DNA of 64,000 nucleotides from positions 1 to 64,000 of the forward strand of contig NZ_AXDW01000010.1 in the NCBI RefSeq assembly GCF_000474945.1. Reading direction: 5' to 3'. Numbering within the stretch: position 1 is the first letter of the stretch; every line of letters begins with the position of its first letter. Of the stretch, positions 10,525-19,847 are shown piece by piece. Made by a program: the position numbers and the translations under genes. The stretch comes from Solimonas soli DSM 21787. Lineage in GTDB: Bacteria; Pseudomonadota; Gammaproteobacteria; Nevskiales; Nevskiaceae. A model generated the notes under the pieces. That model searched no databases. It saw only the letters and a list, made by a program, of their open reading frames with translations, and had not been told where the DNA came from.

Positions 10525-11877
10525 ATGGCGAAGTCTCCGGGTGCCGCAGGCGGCTCGATGGTGCCGGATCTGAGCAAGATCGGTGAGGTGCGCAATCGCC
10601 TCCTGTTCCTGCTCGGGGCGATCATCGTTTACCGCATCGGCAGCTTCATCCCGGTGCCGGGGATCGATCCGGTGCAGCTGGCGGCGCTGTTCAACCAGAG
10701 CCACGGCACGATCCTGGACATGTTCAACATGTTCTCGGGCGGCGCCCTGCATCGCCTGTCGATCTTCGCGCTCGGCGTGATGCCATACATTTCGGCGAGC
10801 ATCATCGTGCAGCTGATGGCGACGGTCGTGCCGCAGCTCAAGGATCTGAAGAAGGAAGGCGAGTCGGGCCGCCGCCAGATCACCAAGTACACCCGTTACG
10901 GCACCCTGGCGCTGGCGCTGTTCCAGTCGTTCGGCGCGGCGCTGGCGCTGCAGAAATCGGGCGTGGCGATTAACGCCGGCTTCGGCTTCCTGTTCGTGGC
11001 GACGGTCAGCCTGGTCACCGGCACGATGTTCCTGATGTGGCTCGGCGAGCAGATCACCGAGCGCGGCATCGGCAACGGCATCTCGATGATCATCTTCTCC
11101 GGCATCGTCGCGGGCTTTCCACGCGCGCTCGGTGCGACGGCGCAGCTGGTCAGCGAAGGCTCGATCAACGGCTTCACGGTGATCGTCGTGCTGGCGCTGA
11201 TCGCGGTGGTGACCTGGGGCGTGGTGTTCTTCGAGCGCGCCCAGCGCCGCATCCCGATCCACCACGCGCGCCGCCAGCAGGGCCGCAAGATCTTCGCCGC
11301 GCAGACCCAGCACCTGCCGCTGAAGCTGAACATGTCGGGCGTGATCCCGCCGATCTTCGCGTCGTCGATCATCCTGTTCCCGGCGTCGCTGGTGCAGTTC
11401 TTCGGCGGTGATACCACCTCGACGGCGGGCAGCTTCCTGCAGAAGCTGGCCAATGCGCTGTCGCCGGGCCAGCCGCTGTACACGCTGCTCTACGGCCTGC
11501 TGATCATTTTCTTCTGCTTCTTCTACACGGCCCTGGTCTTCGACTCGCGCGAGACGGCCGACAACCTGAAGAAGTCGGGGGCCTTCATCCCGGGCGTGCG
11601 TCCGGGCGCGATGACGGCGAAGTACATCGACACGGTGCTGACGCGCCTGACGGTGGTGGGCTCGCTCTACATCCTGGTGATCTGCCTCGTGCCGGAGATC
11701 CTGCGCTCGTTCGTCACCAGCATTCCGTTCTATTTCGGCGGCACGTCGTTGCTGATCACGGTGGTGGTGGTGATGGACTTCATGGCGCAGCTGCAGGCGC
11801 ACCTGATGTCGCACCAGTACGAAGGCCTGCTGAAGAAGGCCAATCTGAAGTCGCTGGGCCCGGCGCAAGGCCGCTGA
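10525..11877 (+). CDS. secY: Preprotein translocase channel subunit SecY
   Basis: SecY forms the inner-membrane protein-conducting channel with SecE and SecG. The 450-residue protein has ten hydrophobic segments and the plug region around residues 60-75 ([20 protein letters not shown]). It also has the conserved cytoplasmic loop with the RRIPI motif and a GRK stretch near residues 240-255. The start follows GGTCGGGAACGCTC. Its place after rplO is conserved in bacteria. Confidence 0.97.
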   Translation: MAKSPGAAGGSMVPDLSKIGEVRNRLLFLLGAIIVYRIGSFIPVPGIDPVQLAALFNQSHGTILDMFNMFSGGALHRLSIFALGVMPYISASIIVQLMATVVPQLKDLKKEGESGRRQITKYTRYGTLALALFQSFGAALALQKSGVAINAGFGFLFVATVSLVTGTMFLMWLGEQITERGIGNGISMIIFSGIVAGFPRALGATAQLVSEGSINGFTVIVVLALIAVVTWGVVFFERAQRRIPIHHARRQQGRKIFAAQTQHLPLKLNMSGVIPPIFASSIILFPASLVQFFGGDTTSTAGSFLQKLANALSPGQPLYTLLYGLLIIFFCFFYTALVFDSRETADNLKKSGAFIPGVRPGAMTAKYIDTVLTRLTVVGSLYILVICLVPEILRSFVTSIPFYFGGTSLLITVVVVMDFMAQLQAHLMSHQYEGLLKKANLKSLGPAQGR

Positions 11878-11904
11878 GTCCGATTACCTAGTTCGAGGTG
11901 AGTC

Positions 11905-12018
11905 ATGAAAGTCCGTGCATCGGTCAAGAAAATCTGCCGGAACTGCAAGGTCGTCCGTCGCAATGGCGTCGTTCGCATCCTCTGCACCGACCCGCGCCAC
12001 AAGCAGCGCCAGGGCTGA
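11905..12018 (+). CDS. rpmJ: 50S ribosomal protein L36 (zinc-binding form)
   Basis: This 37-residue r-protein completes the spc section. It begins [20 protein letters not shown] and ends [10 protein letters not shown]. The zinc ribbon is intact (C11, C14, C27, H32). GAGGTGAGTC precedes the ATG. The gene is short and is easily missed by ORF length filters. Confidence 0.95.
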   Translation: MKVRASVKKICRNCKVVRRNGVVRILCTDPRHKQRQG

Positions 12019-12030
12019 ATGCCCGCGCGT

Positions 12031-12059
12031 TTGATTAATAGCCGTTTGGTCAATATAAT
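12031..12059 (+). promoter_or_regulatory. Sigma70 promoter for the alpha operon
   Basis: TTGATT (12031-12036) and a perfect TATAAT (12054-12059) are separated by exactly 17 bp, in the rpmJ-rpsM gap. Transcription would start near 12066 and give a leader of about 35 nt containing a GC-rich inverted repeat (GCGCG...CGCGC). It would drive rpsM-rpsK-rpsD-rpoA-rplQ on its own. Confidence 0.85.
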
Positions 12060-12101
12060 GCGCGGCTTTTCGCGCGTTAGGCATCAGTCGAGGTAGTCAC
12101 A

Positions 12102-12473
12102 ATGGCACGTATCGCGGGCGTCAACATCCCGGATCGCAAACACACCGTCATCGCCCTGCGGGCGATCTACGGCATCGGCAAGACCCGCGCCAAGCTGATC
12201 TGCGCGGCGGCGGGCATCGACCCGACCGTGCAGATTCGCACGCTGACAGAGGGCGAGCTCGAGAAGCTGCGCACCGAAGTCGGCAAGTTCGTGGTCGAGG
12301 GCGACCTGCGCCGCGAAGTGTCGATGAGCATCAAGCGCCTGATCGATCTCGGCTCGTACCGCGGCCTGCGCCACCGTCGTGGCCTGCCGGTTCGCGGCCA
12401 GCGCACCCGTACCAATGCCCGCACCCGCAAGGGTCCGCGCCGCGGCACGGTCGCGACCAACAAGAAAACCTGA
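12102..12473 (+). CDS. rpsM: 30S ribosomal protein S13
   Basis: S13 forms intersubunit bridges from the 30S head. The 123-residue product starts [19 protein letters not shown]. It has [17 protein letters not shown] and the basic C-terminal [21 protein letters not shown]. It is the first gene after the internal promoter. Confidence 0.97.
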   Translation: MARIAGVNIPDRKHTVIALRAIYGIGKTRAKLICAAAGIDPTVQIRTLTEGELEKLRTEVGKFVVEGDLRREVSMSIKRLIDLGSYRGLRHRRGLPVRGQRTRTNARTRKGPRRGTVATNKKT

Positions 12474-12492
12474 TTTCTAGCCGGACACGCAT

Positions 12493-12894
12493 ATGGCGAC
12501 CCAGACCCAGACCGCTGCCGCGGCGAAGCGCAAGAAAGTCAAGAAGAACGTCACCGATGGTGTGGCGCACATTCATGCTTCCTTCAACAATACGATCATC
12601 CTGATCACCGACCGCCAGGGCAACACGCTGTCGTGGAGCACGGCGGGCGCCGCCGGCTTCAAGGGCTCGCGCAAGTCGACGCCGTTCGCCGCGCAGGTCG
12701 CCGCCGACAAGGCCGGCCAGGCCGCCGCCGAGCATGGCGTGAAGAACCTCGAGGTTCGCGTCAAGGGCCCCGGCCCGGGCCGTGAATCGGCCGTCCGTGC
12801 GCTGAACGCCGCCGGCTTCAAAATCACCAACATCACCGACGTCACGCCGATTCCGCATAACGGCTGCCGCCCGGCCAAGCGCCGCCGCGTGTAA
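12493..12894 (+). CDS. rpsK: 30S ribosomal protein S11
   Basis: S11 is part of the 30S platform near the E site. The 133-residue product has a Lys-rich start (KRKKVKKNV) and the conserved [19 protein letters not shown]. It ends with [18 protein letters not shown]. Confidence 0.97.
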   Translation: MATQTQTAAAAKRKKVKKNVTDGVAHIHASFNNTIILITDRQGNTLSWSTAGAAGFKGSRKSTPFAAQVAADKAGQAAAEHGVKNLEVRVKGPGPGRESAVRALNAAGFKITNITDVTPIPHNGCRPAKRRRV

Positions 12895-12905
12895 GGAGAG
12901 AATTC

Positions 12906-13526
12906 ATGGCTCGTTACATTGGCCCGAAGTGCAAGCTGTCCCGCCGCGCCGGCACCGACCTGCTGCTCAAATCGCGCGCCCGCGCCATCGACAGCAAGTG
13001 CAACATGGAGACCCGCCCGGGTCAGCACGGTGCCGTCAAGCCGCGCCTGTCCGACTACGCCCTGCAGCTGCGCGAGAAGCAGAAGCTCAAGCAGATGTAC
13101 GGCGTGCTCGAGAAGCAGTTCCGCAACTATTACCTGAAGGCGTCGTCGAAGAAGGGCTCGACCGGCCTGCTGCTGCTGCAGCTGCTGGAAACGCGCCTCG
13201 ACAACGTCGTCTACCGCATGGGTTTTTCGCGCACCCGCGCCGAAGCCCGCCAGCTGGTGTCGCACAAGTCGGTCGTCGTCAACGGCAAGATCGTCAACAT
13301 CCCCTCGTACCAGGTCAAGGCCGGTGACGTGGTGGAAATCCGCGAGGCTTCGCGCGCGCAGTCGCGCATCGCCGAAGCGCTGTCGATCGCCACGCAGGCC
13401 GGTCTGGCCGATTGGGTCGACGTCGACGAGAAGGGCCTGAAGGGCACCTTCAAGGCCGTGCCGACGCGCGATCAGATCCTGCCGGACATCAACGAGGCGC
13501 TGGTCGTCGAGTTGTACTCGAAGTAA
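12906..13526 (+). CDS. rpsD: 30S ribosomal protein S4
   Basis: S4 is a 16S assembly initiator and in E. coli represses the alpha operon. The 206-residue protein begins [19 protein letters not shown] and contains the S4 RNA-binding domain ([18 protein letters not shown]) near residues 110-130. The Shine-Dalgarno is AAGGAG. Any S4 binding site would lie in the short rpsM leader; this was not resolved. Confidence 0.97.
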   Translation: MARYIGPKCKLSRRAGTDLLLKSRARAIDSKCNMETRPGQHGAVKPRLSDYALQLREKQKLKQMYGVLEKQFRNYYLKASSKKGSTGLLLLQLLETRLDNVVYRMGFSRTRAEARQLVSHKSVVVNGKIVNIPSYQVKAGDVVEIREASRAQSRIAEALSIATQAGLADWVDVDEKGLKGTFKAVPTRDQILPDINEALVVELYSK

Positions 13527-13589
13527 CGCCCGTCGTTACTTGGCGAGTCGCCGCCGACAGTCCCGTCCATACAGATTCAGAGGTACACC

Positions 13590-14570
13590 ATGCAGAACGT
13601 CGTCGCAGACCTGCTCAAGCCGCGTCAGATCGAAGTGGAGACCGTGTCTCCGAGCCACGCTCGCGTCGCGCTGGAGCCGATGGAACGCGGCTTCGGCCAC
13701 ACGCTGGGCAATGCCCTGCGCCGCATCCTGCTGTCGTCGATCCCGGGCGCCGCGATCACCGAAGTGCAGATCGACGGCGTCGTGCACGAATACAGCGCGA
13801 TCGAAGGCGTGCAGGAAGACGTCCTCGACATCCTGCTGAACATCAAGAACATCGCGATCCGCATGCATGCGCGCGATGAAGCGACCCTGCGTCTCGAGAA
13901 GTCGGGCAAGGGTCCGGTCACCGCCGGCGATATCAAGCTCGACCACGACGTCGAGATCGTCAACCCGGAACTGGTGCTCGCCAACCTCACCGGCGGCAAG
14001 CTCAACGTGACGCTGAAGGTCACGCGCGGGCGCGGCTACGTGCCGGCCGCCAGCGCGGTGCGCGAGGAAGATGCCCGCGGCGTCGGCGTGCTGAAGCTCG
14101 ATGCGAGCTACAGCCCGGTGCGTCGCGTCAGCTACGCGGTCGAGCGCGCGCGCGTCGCGCAGCGCACCGACCTCGACAAGCTGATCCTCGACGTCGACAC
14201 CAACGGCGGTATCGATCCGGCGGAAGCCGTGCGCCTGGCCGCGCGCATCCTGCGTGACCAGCTGTCGGTGTTCGTCGATCTCGAGGCCGAGGCGGCGCAG
14301 GCTGCCGCGGTGCCGGGCAAGAAGGAACTGTCGCCGATCCTGTTCCGTCCGATCGACGATCTGGAGCTCACGGTCCGTTCGGCGAACTGCCTCAAGGCCG
14401 AGAACATCTACTACATCGGCGATCTCGTGCAGCGCACGGAGATGGAGCTGATGAAGACGCCGAACCTCGGCAAGAAGTCGCTCAACGAGATCAAGGAAGC
14501 GCTGCGTTCGCACGAGCTCGATCTCGGCATGCGCCTCGAGAACTGGTCGTCGCCGAAGGTGCCGGCTTAA
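13590..14570 (+). CDS. rpoA: RNA polymerase alpha subunit
   Basis: Alpha dimerises to nucleate RNA polymerase, and its C-terminal domain binds UP elements and activators. The 326-residue protein has the N-terminal dimerisation domain ([20 protein letters not shown] near residues 31-50). The C-terminal domain contains the DNA-contact stretch [14 protein letters not shown] near residues 257-270. Length is normal for proteobacteria. Confidence 0.97.
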   Translation: MQNVVADLLKPRQIEVETVSPSHARVALEPMERGFGHTLGNALRRILLSSIPGAAITEVQIDGVVHEYSAIEGVQEDVLDILLNIKNIAIRMHARDEATLRLEKSGKGPVTAGDIKLDHDVEIVNPELVLANLTGGKLNVTLKVTRGRGYVPAASAVREEDARGVGVLKLDASYSPVRRVSYAVERARVAQRTDLDKLILDVDTNGGIDPAEAVRLAARILRDQLSVFVDLEAEAAQAAAVPGKKELSPILFRPIDDLELTVRSANCLKAENIYYIGDLVQRTEMELMKTPNLGKKSLNEIKEALRSHELDLGMRLENWSSPKVPA

Positions 14571-14604
14571 GGCCCTCGGAAGAAAGATTTAGGAAGATAA
14601 AGCC

Positions 14605-14991
14605 ATGCGCCACAAGATGTCGGGCCGTACCTTCGGCCGCACCAGCAGCCACCGCAAGGCGACGATGCAGGCCATCGCCGTCGCGCTCTTCGAGCACGAG
14701 CTGATCAAGACCACGCTGCCGAAGGCCAAGGAGCTGCGCCGCCTCGCCGAGCCGCTGATCACGCGCGCCAAGGAAGACTCGCTGCACAATCGCCGCATCG
14801 CCTTCTCGCGCCTGCGCGACCGTGACGCCGTGCAGAAGCTGTTCAACGAGATCGGCCCGCGCTACAAGCAGCGTCCGGGCGGCTATCTGCGCATCCTCAA
14901 GTGCGGCTTCCGCGCCGGCGACGACGCGCCGATGGCCTACGTCGAACTGGTCGACCGCCCGGCGAAGAGCGCCGCCGTCGCCGCCGGGTAA
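14605..14991 (+). CDS. rplQ: 50S ribosomal protein L17
   Basis: L17 lies at the tunnel exit. The 128-residue product begins [19 protein letters not shown] and contains [19 protein letters not shown] and [19 protein letters not shown]. It ends the superoperon and is followed by a strong terminator. Confidence 0.97.
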   Translation: MRHKMSGRTFGRTSSHRKATMQAIAVALFEHELIKTTLPKAKELRRLAEPLITRAKEDSLHNRRIAFSRLRDRDAVQKLFNEIGPRYKQRPGGYLRILKCGFRAGDDAPMAYVELVDRPAKSAAVAAG

Positions 14992-15010
14992 GCGGGAATC
15001 CGTGGACCGA

Positions 15011-15040
15011 ACGGGCGCCGCGAGGCGCCCGTTTTCGTTT
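15011..15040 (+). terminator. Intrinsic terminator after rplQ
   Basis: ACGGGCGCC (15011-15019) pairs with GGCGCCCGT (15024-15032) around a GCGA loop, followed by TTTCGTTT. It marks the end of the alpha operon. The next gene is on the opposite strand and converges on it. Confidence 0.9.
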
Positions 15041-15057
15041 GCGTCCGCGGATCGTCC

Positions 15058-15981
15058 TCAGCGCGCCAGCATCACGCCGAGACCGACGCGCGTGACGCTG
15101 CGGTTATAGTCGATCAGGCTGTCGCCATAGCCGTTGAACACGTAGACGTTCCAGTAGAGGTAGTCGCCGAACGGCACGCTGTAGCTCAGTTCGAGCGCGC
15201 CCTTGCCGGTGTTCGGATTGCCGCGCAGCATCAGCGCGGCGAGATGATCGGCATGGAACAGGCGCTGCTGCAGGCGCAGCTCGCCGTAGCCGTAGTAGTG
15301 GGCGATGTCTGGGTTGTCGTCGCCCTTCGGATCGTCCGGCGTCTTCTTGCGGTCCTCGGGGATGCGGTACCAGAGCTTGAGATCGACGAGCGTCCGCCGC
15401 CATTCGCTGAAGACGTTCACGTAAAGGCGATTCCAGGAACGTGATTGCGGCACGTCGCGGCCATTCGATTCATGCTCGCCGCCGAAATCGAAACCGCAGC
15501 GGGGGCAGAGCGCGAGACGCGGTTTCCAGCGGTAGAACAGTTCCGGGTTGTAGTTCGTCTCGCGGAACGGCCGCGACTCGCTGGCGTTGTAGATCTGCCA
15601 GAACGACTTCTGTGTATAGGCGAAAAACACGTCGCTGTTGAAAAGGTTCAGCTTGAGGCTGATCTGGTAGACGAACTCGCTCTCGTCGCCGCTGTAGCGG
15701 TCGCTGTACGTCGCCGGCATCAGATACATCGGCTTGTGGAACGACAGGCAGGGCTGCATGCCGACCAGCATGAAAGGTTCGGTTTCGTGCTCCAGGCAGC
15801 GCGCCAGCGAGCGCGGCACGCTGACACGGACTTTTTCCTCCGCCGGGTCGCTCTCGCCTGCGGCGGCCGGCGTGGCGACGTCGCCGGCGCCGGATTGTGC
15901 CTGCGCGCGTACCGACGCGGTGGCGATCAGCAGGACGAGGGCGAGCAGCGCCAGGGGCCAGCGGCAGGGGAACGACGACAT
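15058..15981 (-). CDS. pldA: Outer membrane phospholipase A (OMPLA family)
   Basis: This calcium-dependent outer-membrane enzyme hydrolyses phospholipids that reach the outer leaflet. The 307-residue precursor has a signal peptide (about 1-26, ending SVRAQA) and the catalytic signature H170-E-S172-N-G with SRSWNR (N184). That corresponds to the His/Ser/Asn triad of E. coli PldA. An added CPRCG pair of cysteines (C159, C162) sits just before the active site, with further cysteines at 62 and 78. The ATG immediately follows the stop of the upstream AbiEi-like gene, with GGAG about 9 nt upstream, so the two form a bicistron. Confidence 0.9.
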   Translation of the reverse strand: MSSFPCRWPLALLALVLLIATASVRAQAQSGAGDVATPAAAGESDPAEEKVRVSVPRSLARCLEHETEPFMLVGMQPCLSFHKPMYLMPATYSDRYSGDESEFVYQISLKLNLFNSDVFFAYTQKSFWQIYNASESRPFRETNYNPELFYRWKPRLALCPRCGFDFGGEHESNGRDVPQSRSWNRLYVNVFSEWRRTLVDLKLWYRIPEDRKKTPDDPKGDDNPDIAHYYGYGELRLQQRLFHADHLAALMLRGNPNTGKGALELSYSVPFGDYLYWNVYVFNGYGDSLIDYNRSVTRVGLGVMLAR

Positions 15982-16608
15982 CTAGGAGACTCCACGGTGC
16001 AGGGCATCGACATAGGGTTTCATCACACGCTCGACGCGGCACAGCTGTGCGTAGTGCTGTAGCGTCAGCATATCGACCTGGCGCTTCGCCAGCGCGGCGC
16101 GCAGCGCGTCGACGGCGATATGCGGGCCGATCTTGTTGCGGAACTTGAACAGATCGGCGAGCGTTTTTTCGAGTGTGTAGACGGCGACATCGACGTGCTC
16201 GATGCGATGATGCGCGACGCCCCCGCTGAACGCTTCGCCGCCGAGGCGGGCGATGCGCAAGGCGGGGAAGTCGAGGCGCGGCTTGGCGGCGCGGCGCTCG
16301 ATCGCCACCGAGATCTCGCGCGCGTTGGCCTCGCCCAGCCCATGGAACGCCAGCGCCGACTGCAGGCAGACGACGCCGTTCGGCACGGCGCGCGCCACCA
16401 GGGCGAGCGACAACTCGAAGGACGGCTTGCGCTCGGCCAGCACATAGCTGCCGCGACCGAGCTTCTTCAGCTGCCCGCGATCGCAGAGGCGGCGCAGATA
16501 CTCGGCCTGGATGTGGTGCGGACCGAGATCCTTCGGACGCAGAACGCCGAGCTCTTGGACCAAGGCTAAGATGCGTTCGGACTTGCTCTGCTCGTCGGCG
16601 CTGTGCAA
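15982..16608 (-). CDS. AbiEi-like antitoxin/transcriptional regulator
   Basis: AbiEi is the DNA-binding antitoxin of type IV AbiE systems. The 208-residue protein has an N-terminal winged-helix-like region (LGPHHIQAEYLRRLCDRGQLKKLGRGSYVL, about residues 31-58, given here in part). A C-terminal domain follows with the family's CLQSALAFHGL and VYTLEKTLADLFKFRNKIG. No AbiEii nucleotidyltransferase toxin lies nearby; the next gene in the same direction is pldA. No ATG is available, and the start is taken as TTG at 16608, so the N terminus is uncertain. The promoter region carries a perfect palindrome. Confidence 0.75.
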   Translation of the reverse strand: MHSADEQSKSERILALVQELGVLRPKDLGPHHIQAEYLRRLCDRGQLKKLGRGSYVLAERKPSFELSLALVARAVPNGVVCLQSALAFHGLGEANAREISVAIERRAAKPRLDFPALRIARLGGEAFSGGVAHHRIEHVDVAVYTLEKTLADLFKFRNKIGPHIAVDALRAALAKRQVDMLTLQHYAQLCRVERVMKPYVDALHRGVS

Positions 16609-16637
16609 ATCGGGAAGAGTCGAAAATATCTGTATAT

Positions 16638-16666
16638 ATTTAAAAACACAGTGCTTTCGAAAGCAA
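16638..16666 (-). promoter_or_regulatory. Promoter and palindromic operator for the abiEi-like gene
   Basis: On the minus strand TTGCTT (16666-16661) and TTAAAT (16643-16638) are 17 bp apart. The 14-bp perfect palindrome TGCTTTCGAAAGCA (16652-16665) overlaps the -35 hexamer, as expected for an autoregulated unit. The surrounding 134-bp divergent gap is much more AT-rich than the rest of the window. Confidence 0.6.
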
Positions 16667-16683
16667 GGACGAACTTCATTATC

Positions 16684-16714
16684 TTGATATTCGGAAGCTT
16701 CGTTAAGCTAATAA
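16684..16714 (+). promoter_or_regulatory. Possible promoter for the Kef-type antiporter gene
   Basis: TTGATA (16684-16689) and TAATAA (16709-16714) are 19 bp apart, with an AGCTT-CGTT-AAGCT inverted repeat (16696-16709) in the spacer. The spacing is long, so the call is tentative. Confidence 0.35.
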
Positions 16715-16742
16715 AAAAGCAAGGGAATTCTGAAGGTGCTTC

Positions 16743-18536
16743 GTGCTGAGTGACATTGCCTGCTTCCTGGCGGCCGCCGTGCTCTTCGTGCCGCTGTTCC
16801 GCAGGCTCGGGCTCGGAGCGGTGCTCGGCTACCTCGGCGCCGGCATCGCCATCGGTCCGGCGGGTCTCGGGCTCATCGACGAGCCGGAGCGCGTGCTGCA
16901 CTTCGGCGAATACGGTGTCGTGCTGCTGCTGTTCATCATCGGCCTCGAACTGCAGCCCAGCCGCCTGTGGGCGATGCGCCGCACCGTGTTCGGCATCGGT
17001 GGCGCGCAGGTCGCGCTCAGCTGGCTGGTCCTGACGCTCATCGCCGTGGCGCTCGGCCTCGATCATCGCTCGGCGCTGGTCGCCGGTTTCGGCCTCGCCA
17101 TGTCGTCGACGGCGATGGTGCTGCAGATGCTCGCCGAACGCCGCGAACTGAATGCGCGCCACGGCCGCGTGGCGTTCTCCATCCTGCTGTTCCAGGATCT
17201 CAGCGTGATTCCGTTCCTGGCGCTGATTCCGCTGCTCGCCGGCAGCGGCGGCGACGTGCACGGCGGCAGCTGGACCCTGCACTGGCAGGCCGCGGTGAAG
17301 ACCCTGGCGATGTTCTTCGTCGTCGTGCTCGGCGGTCGCTACGCGGTGCGGCCGGTCATGAAGCGCGTCGCTGCCGCGGAAACGCCGGAACTGTTCACGG
17401 CCGCGGCCCTGCTGATCGTCGTCGGCACCGCGCTGGCGATGTCGGCGGTCGGCCTGTCGATGTCGCTCGGCGCCTTCCTCGCCGGCGTGCTGCTGTCGGA
17501 GTCCGAGTTCCGCCATGAACTCGAGGCCGACATCGAGCCCTTCAAGGGCCTGCTGCTCGGCCTGTTCTTCATCGCCGTCGGCATGTCCGCCGATCTGTCC
17601 CTGCTCGTGGCGCGGCCGATGCAGATCGTCGGGCTGGTCGTCACCCTGCTGGCGGTCAAGGCCTTCGTGCTGTGGGCGATCGCGCGGCTCGACGGCCTGA
17701 GCGGCGACAGCGCCGGCGCGCTCGCCGCCTCCCTGGCGCAGGGCGGCGAATTCGCCTTCGTGCTGTTCTCGGCGGCGGTCGCCGCCAGCGTGATGAGCGC
17801 CGAGCTGTCGGCGCTGCTGGTGCTGGTGGTGACGATCTCGATGATCGCCACGCCGCCCTTGTTCTCGCTGCAGATGCGCATGCGCAAGCGCAAGGAAGCG
17901 CGGCCCTACGACGACATCCAGACCGACGAGCACGAAGTGCTGATCGCCGGCTTCGGCCCCTTCGGCCAGATCGTCGCGCGCATCCTGCGCGTCAAGCGCA
18001 TCCGCTTCACGGTGCTCGACAAGGATTTCGAGCACGTCGACTTCGTGCGCCAGTTCGGCAATCGCATCTTCTACGGCGACGCCAGCCGCCTCGACCTGCT
18101 GCGCGCCGCGCACGCCGACAAGGCGCGGCTGTTCGTGCTGGCGATTCCCGACATCGAGGCGTCGCTGCGCACCGCCGAAACCGTGCGCCGGCATTTTCCG
18201 CAGCTGCGCATCTTCGCCGCCGCGGTCAATCGCCAGCACGCGCTTCGCCTCATGGACATCGGCATCGCGCCGGGCGACGTCGTGCGCCGCAGCTATTTCT
18301 CCTCGCTGGAGATGACGCGCCGCGTGTTGCTGGGCATGGGCGACAGCGACGATGCGGCGCGGCGCGCCGTCGATCGGTTCCGCGATCACGACGAGCAGGT
18401 GCTGCTGCGCCAGTTGCAGGTGCCGCGCGACGACCTGCAGAAGATGCGCCAGACCACGGCCGACGCGGCCGCCGAACTCGAACAGCTGTTCGCCGAAGAC
18501 CCGTCGCCGACGGCGGCGCAGGGCGACCCGACTTGA
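16743..18536 (+). CDS. Kef-type monovalent cation:proton antiporter (CPA2)
   Basis: CPA2 proteins of this type exchange K+ (or Na+) for H+ across the inner membrane. The 597-residue protein has about 12 hydrophobic segments over residues 1-375, with the FLGAG-type motif near residue 30 (YLGAGIAIGP) and SMSLGAFLAGVLLSES near residue 240. A cytoplasmic RCK/TrkA-N domain follows from about residue 395 (LIAGFGPFGQIVARILR). The start is a GTG behind GAAGG. Its TGA overlaps an in-frame TTG of the cyclase gene downstream. Glutathione gating as in KefB/KefC is possible but not shown. Confidence 0.9.
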   Translation: MLSDIACFLAAAVLFVPLFRRLGLGAVLGYLGAGIAIGPAGLGLIDEPERVLHFGEYGVVLLLFIIGLELQPSRLWAMRRTVFGIGGAQVALSWLVLTLIAVALGLDHRSALVAGFGLAMSSTAMVLQMLAERRELNARHGRVAFSILLFQDLSVIPFLALIPLLAGSGGDVHGGSWTLHWQAAVKTLAMFFVVVLGGRYAVRPVMKRVAAAETPELFTAAALLIVVGTALAMSAVGLSMSLGAFLAGVLLSESEFRHELEADIEPFKGLLLGLFFIAVGMSADLSLLVARPMQIVGLVVTLLAVKAFVLWAIARLDGLSGDSAGALAASLAQGGEFAFVLFSAAVAASVMSAELSALLVLVVTISMIATPPLFSLQMRMRKRKEARPYDDIQTDEHEVLIAGFGPFGQIVARILRVKRIRFTVLDKDFEHVDFVRQFGNRIFYGDASRLDLLRAAHADKARLFVLAIPDIEASLRTAETVRRHFPQLRIFAAAVNRQHALRLMDIGIAPGDVVRRSYFSSLEMTRRVLLGMGDSDDAARRAVDRFRDHDEQVLLRQLQVPRDDLQKMRQTTADAAAELEQLFAEDPSPTAAQGDPT

Positions 18537-18550
18537 GCGATCACGGCAGC

Positions 18551-19843
18551 ATGATTGCGCACACCGTCGTCGCGCTCGTCGCGCTCGGCATGGGTCTCGC
18601 GTTCGTGTCGGCCGACCGCCGTTCGCCGACGTCGCGCGCGCTGGCGGCGACGTATGCCTACATCGGCATTTCCATCTACCTCAACATCGTCTGGACCGGC
18701 GAGTGGACGACCGCGGACGGTGCGCTGCCGCGCTGGGCAGGCTGGTTCGCGTTGCCGGAAGCGGCGGCGACGGTGACGATGCTCGAGTGGATCATCCGCG
18801 TGCGGCGCACGGTGCCGGTCAATCTCGATCTCGACACGCGCTTCGGCGATCGCGTGCTGCGCAGCGGCCAGCTCGCCGGCGTGATCTACGGCCTCGTCTC
18901 GCTGTTCTGGCCGGACGTGCGCCTCACGCATTTCCTGCGCGCCAGCGCCAATCCGGCGCTGTTCCTCAGCGGCGGTTTCTGGCTGTTCGCGGCGCCGCTG
19001 CTGTACGCGGTCGCCGCCGGCTTCGTCGGCATCCTGCTGCTGCTGAACCGCCGGCCCGATCGCGCCGAGACGACGCGCGTGCTCGCCATGGCGATCGCCG
19101 TGCCGTTCCTGGTCACCGCCTTCGTGCTGCCGGTCGACGCGGCGGCGGTGTCGGTGATCCTCGGCGAGATCATCTTCTTCATCGGCTCGACGCATTACCA
19201 CGTGCTGCAGGGCCAGCGCGGGCAATTCATGTCGCGCTTCCTGTCGCCGCAGCTCGCCAAGCTGGTCGGCGAGCAGGGCCTGGCGCGCGCCATGCAGGAA
19301 TCGCAGCGCGAGATTTCGGTGGTCTGCTGCGATCTGCGCGGCTTCACGCCCTACGCGGCCGCCACGCCCTCGTCGCGCGTGCTGCAGGTGCTGCGCGAGT
19401 ATTACGACGCGGTCGGCGCGGTGGTCTCCGAGTACGAGGCGACGATCAAGGATTTCGCCGGCGACGGCATCCTGATCCTGGTCGGCGCGCCGCTGCCGAT
19501 TCCATATCACGCGACGCGCGCGCTGGAGATGGCACAGCGCATCCGCGATCTCGGCCTGGCGCTGACCGAGCGCTGGAGCACGCCGCAGCACCGGCTCGGC
19601 ATCGGTCTCGGCGTCGCCACCGGCATGGTCACGGTCGGCGTCATCGGTTCGGCTTCGCGTCTCGAATACACGGCGGTCGGCTCGGCGGTGAACCTCGCCT
19701 CGCGGCTCTGCGAGCAGGCGGCGAGCGGCGAGATTCTCGTCGACGTGCGCACCGCCGATCTCGCCGGCAGCGAACTGCTGCAGGCCCGCGAGGCGATCGT
19801 CGTGAAGGGCTTCGGCGAGCCGGTGCCGCGCTACGCCCTGTAG
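18551..19843 (+). CDS. Membrane-anchored class III adenylate/guanylate cyclase
   Basis: The product likely makes a cyclic nucleotide second messenger. The 430-residue protein has about six hydrophobic segments (1-215) and a class III catalytic domain (about 250-425). Both metal-binding aspartates are visible (VVCCDLRGFT and KDFAGDGILI), as is the YTAVGSAVNLASRL segment carrying the transition-state Asn and Arg. The ATG at 18551 is used. An in-frame TTG at 18533 overlaps the antiporter stop codon and could be the true, coupled start. ATP versus GTP specificity cannot be decided by eye. Confidence 0.88.
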   Translation: MIAHTVVALVALGMGLAFVSADRRSPTSRALAATYAYIGISIYLNIVWTGEWTTADGALPRWAGWFALPEAAATVTMLEWIIRVRRTVPVNLDLDTRFGDRVLRSGQLAGVIYGLVSLFWPDVRLTHFLRASANPALFLSGGFWLFAAPLLYAVAAGFVGILLLLNRRPDRAETTRVLAMAIAVPFLVTAFVLPVDAAAVSVILGEIIFFIGSTHYHVLQGQRGQFMSRFLSPQLAKLVGEQGLARAMQESQREISVVCCDLRGFTPYAAATPSSRVLQVLREYYDAVGAVVSEYEATIKDFAGDGILILVGAPLPIPYHATRALEMAQRIRDLGLALTERWSTPQHRLGIGLGVATGMVTVGVIGSASRLEYTAVGSAVNLASRLCEQAASGEILVDVRTADLAGSELLQAREAIVVKGFGEPVPRYAL

Positions 19844-19847
19844 CGGC

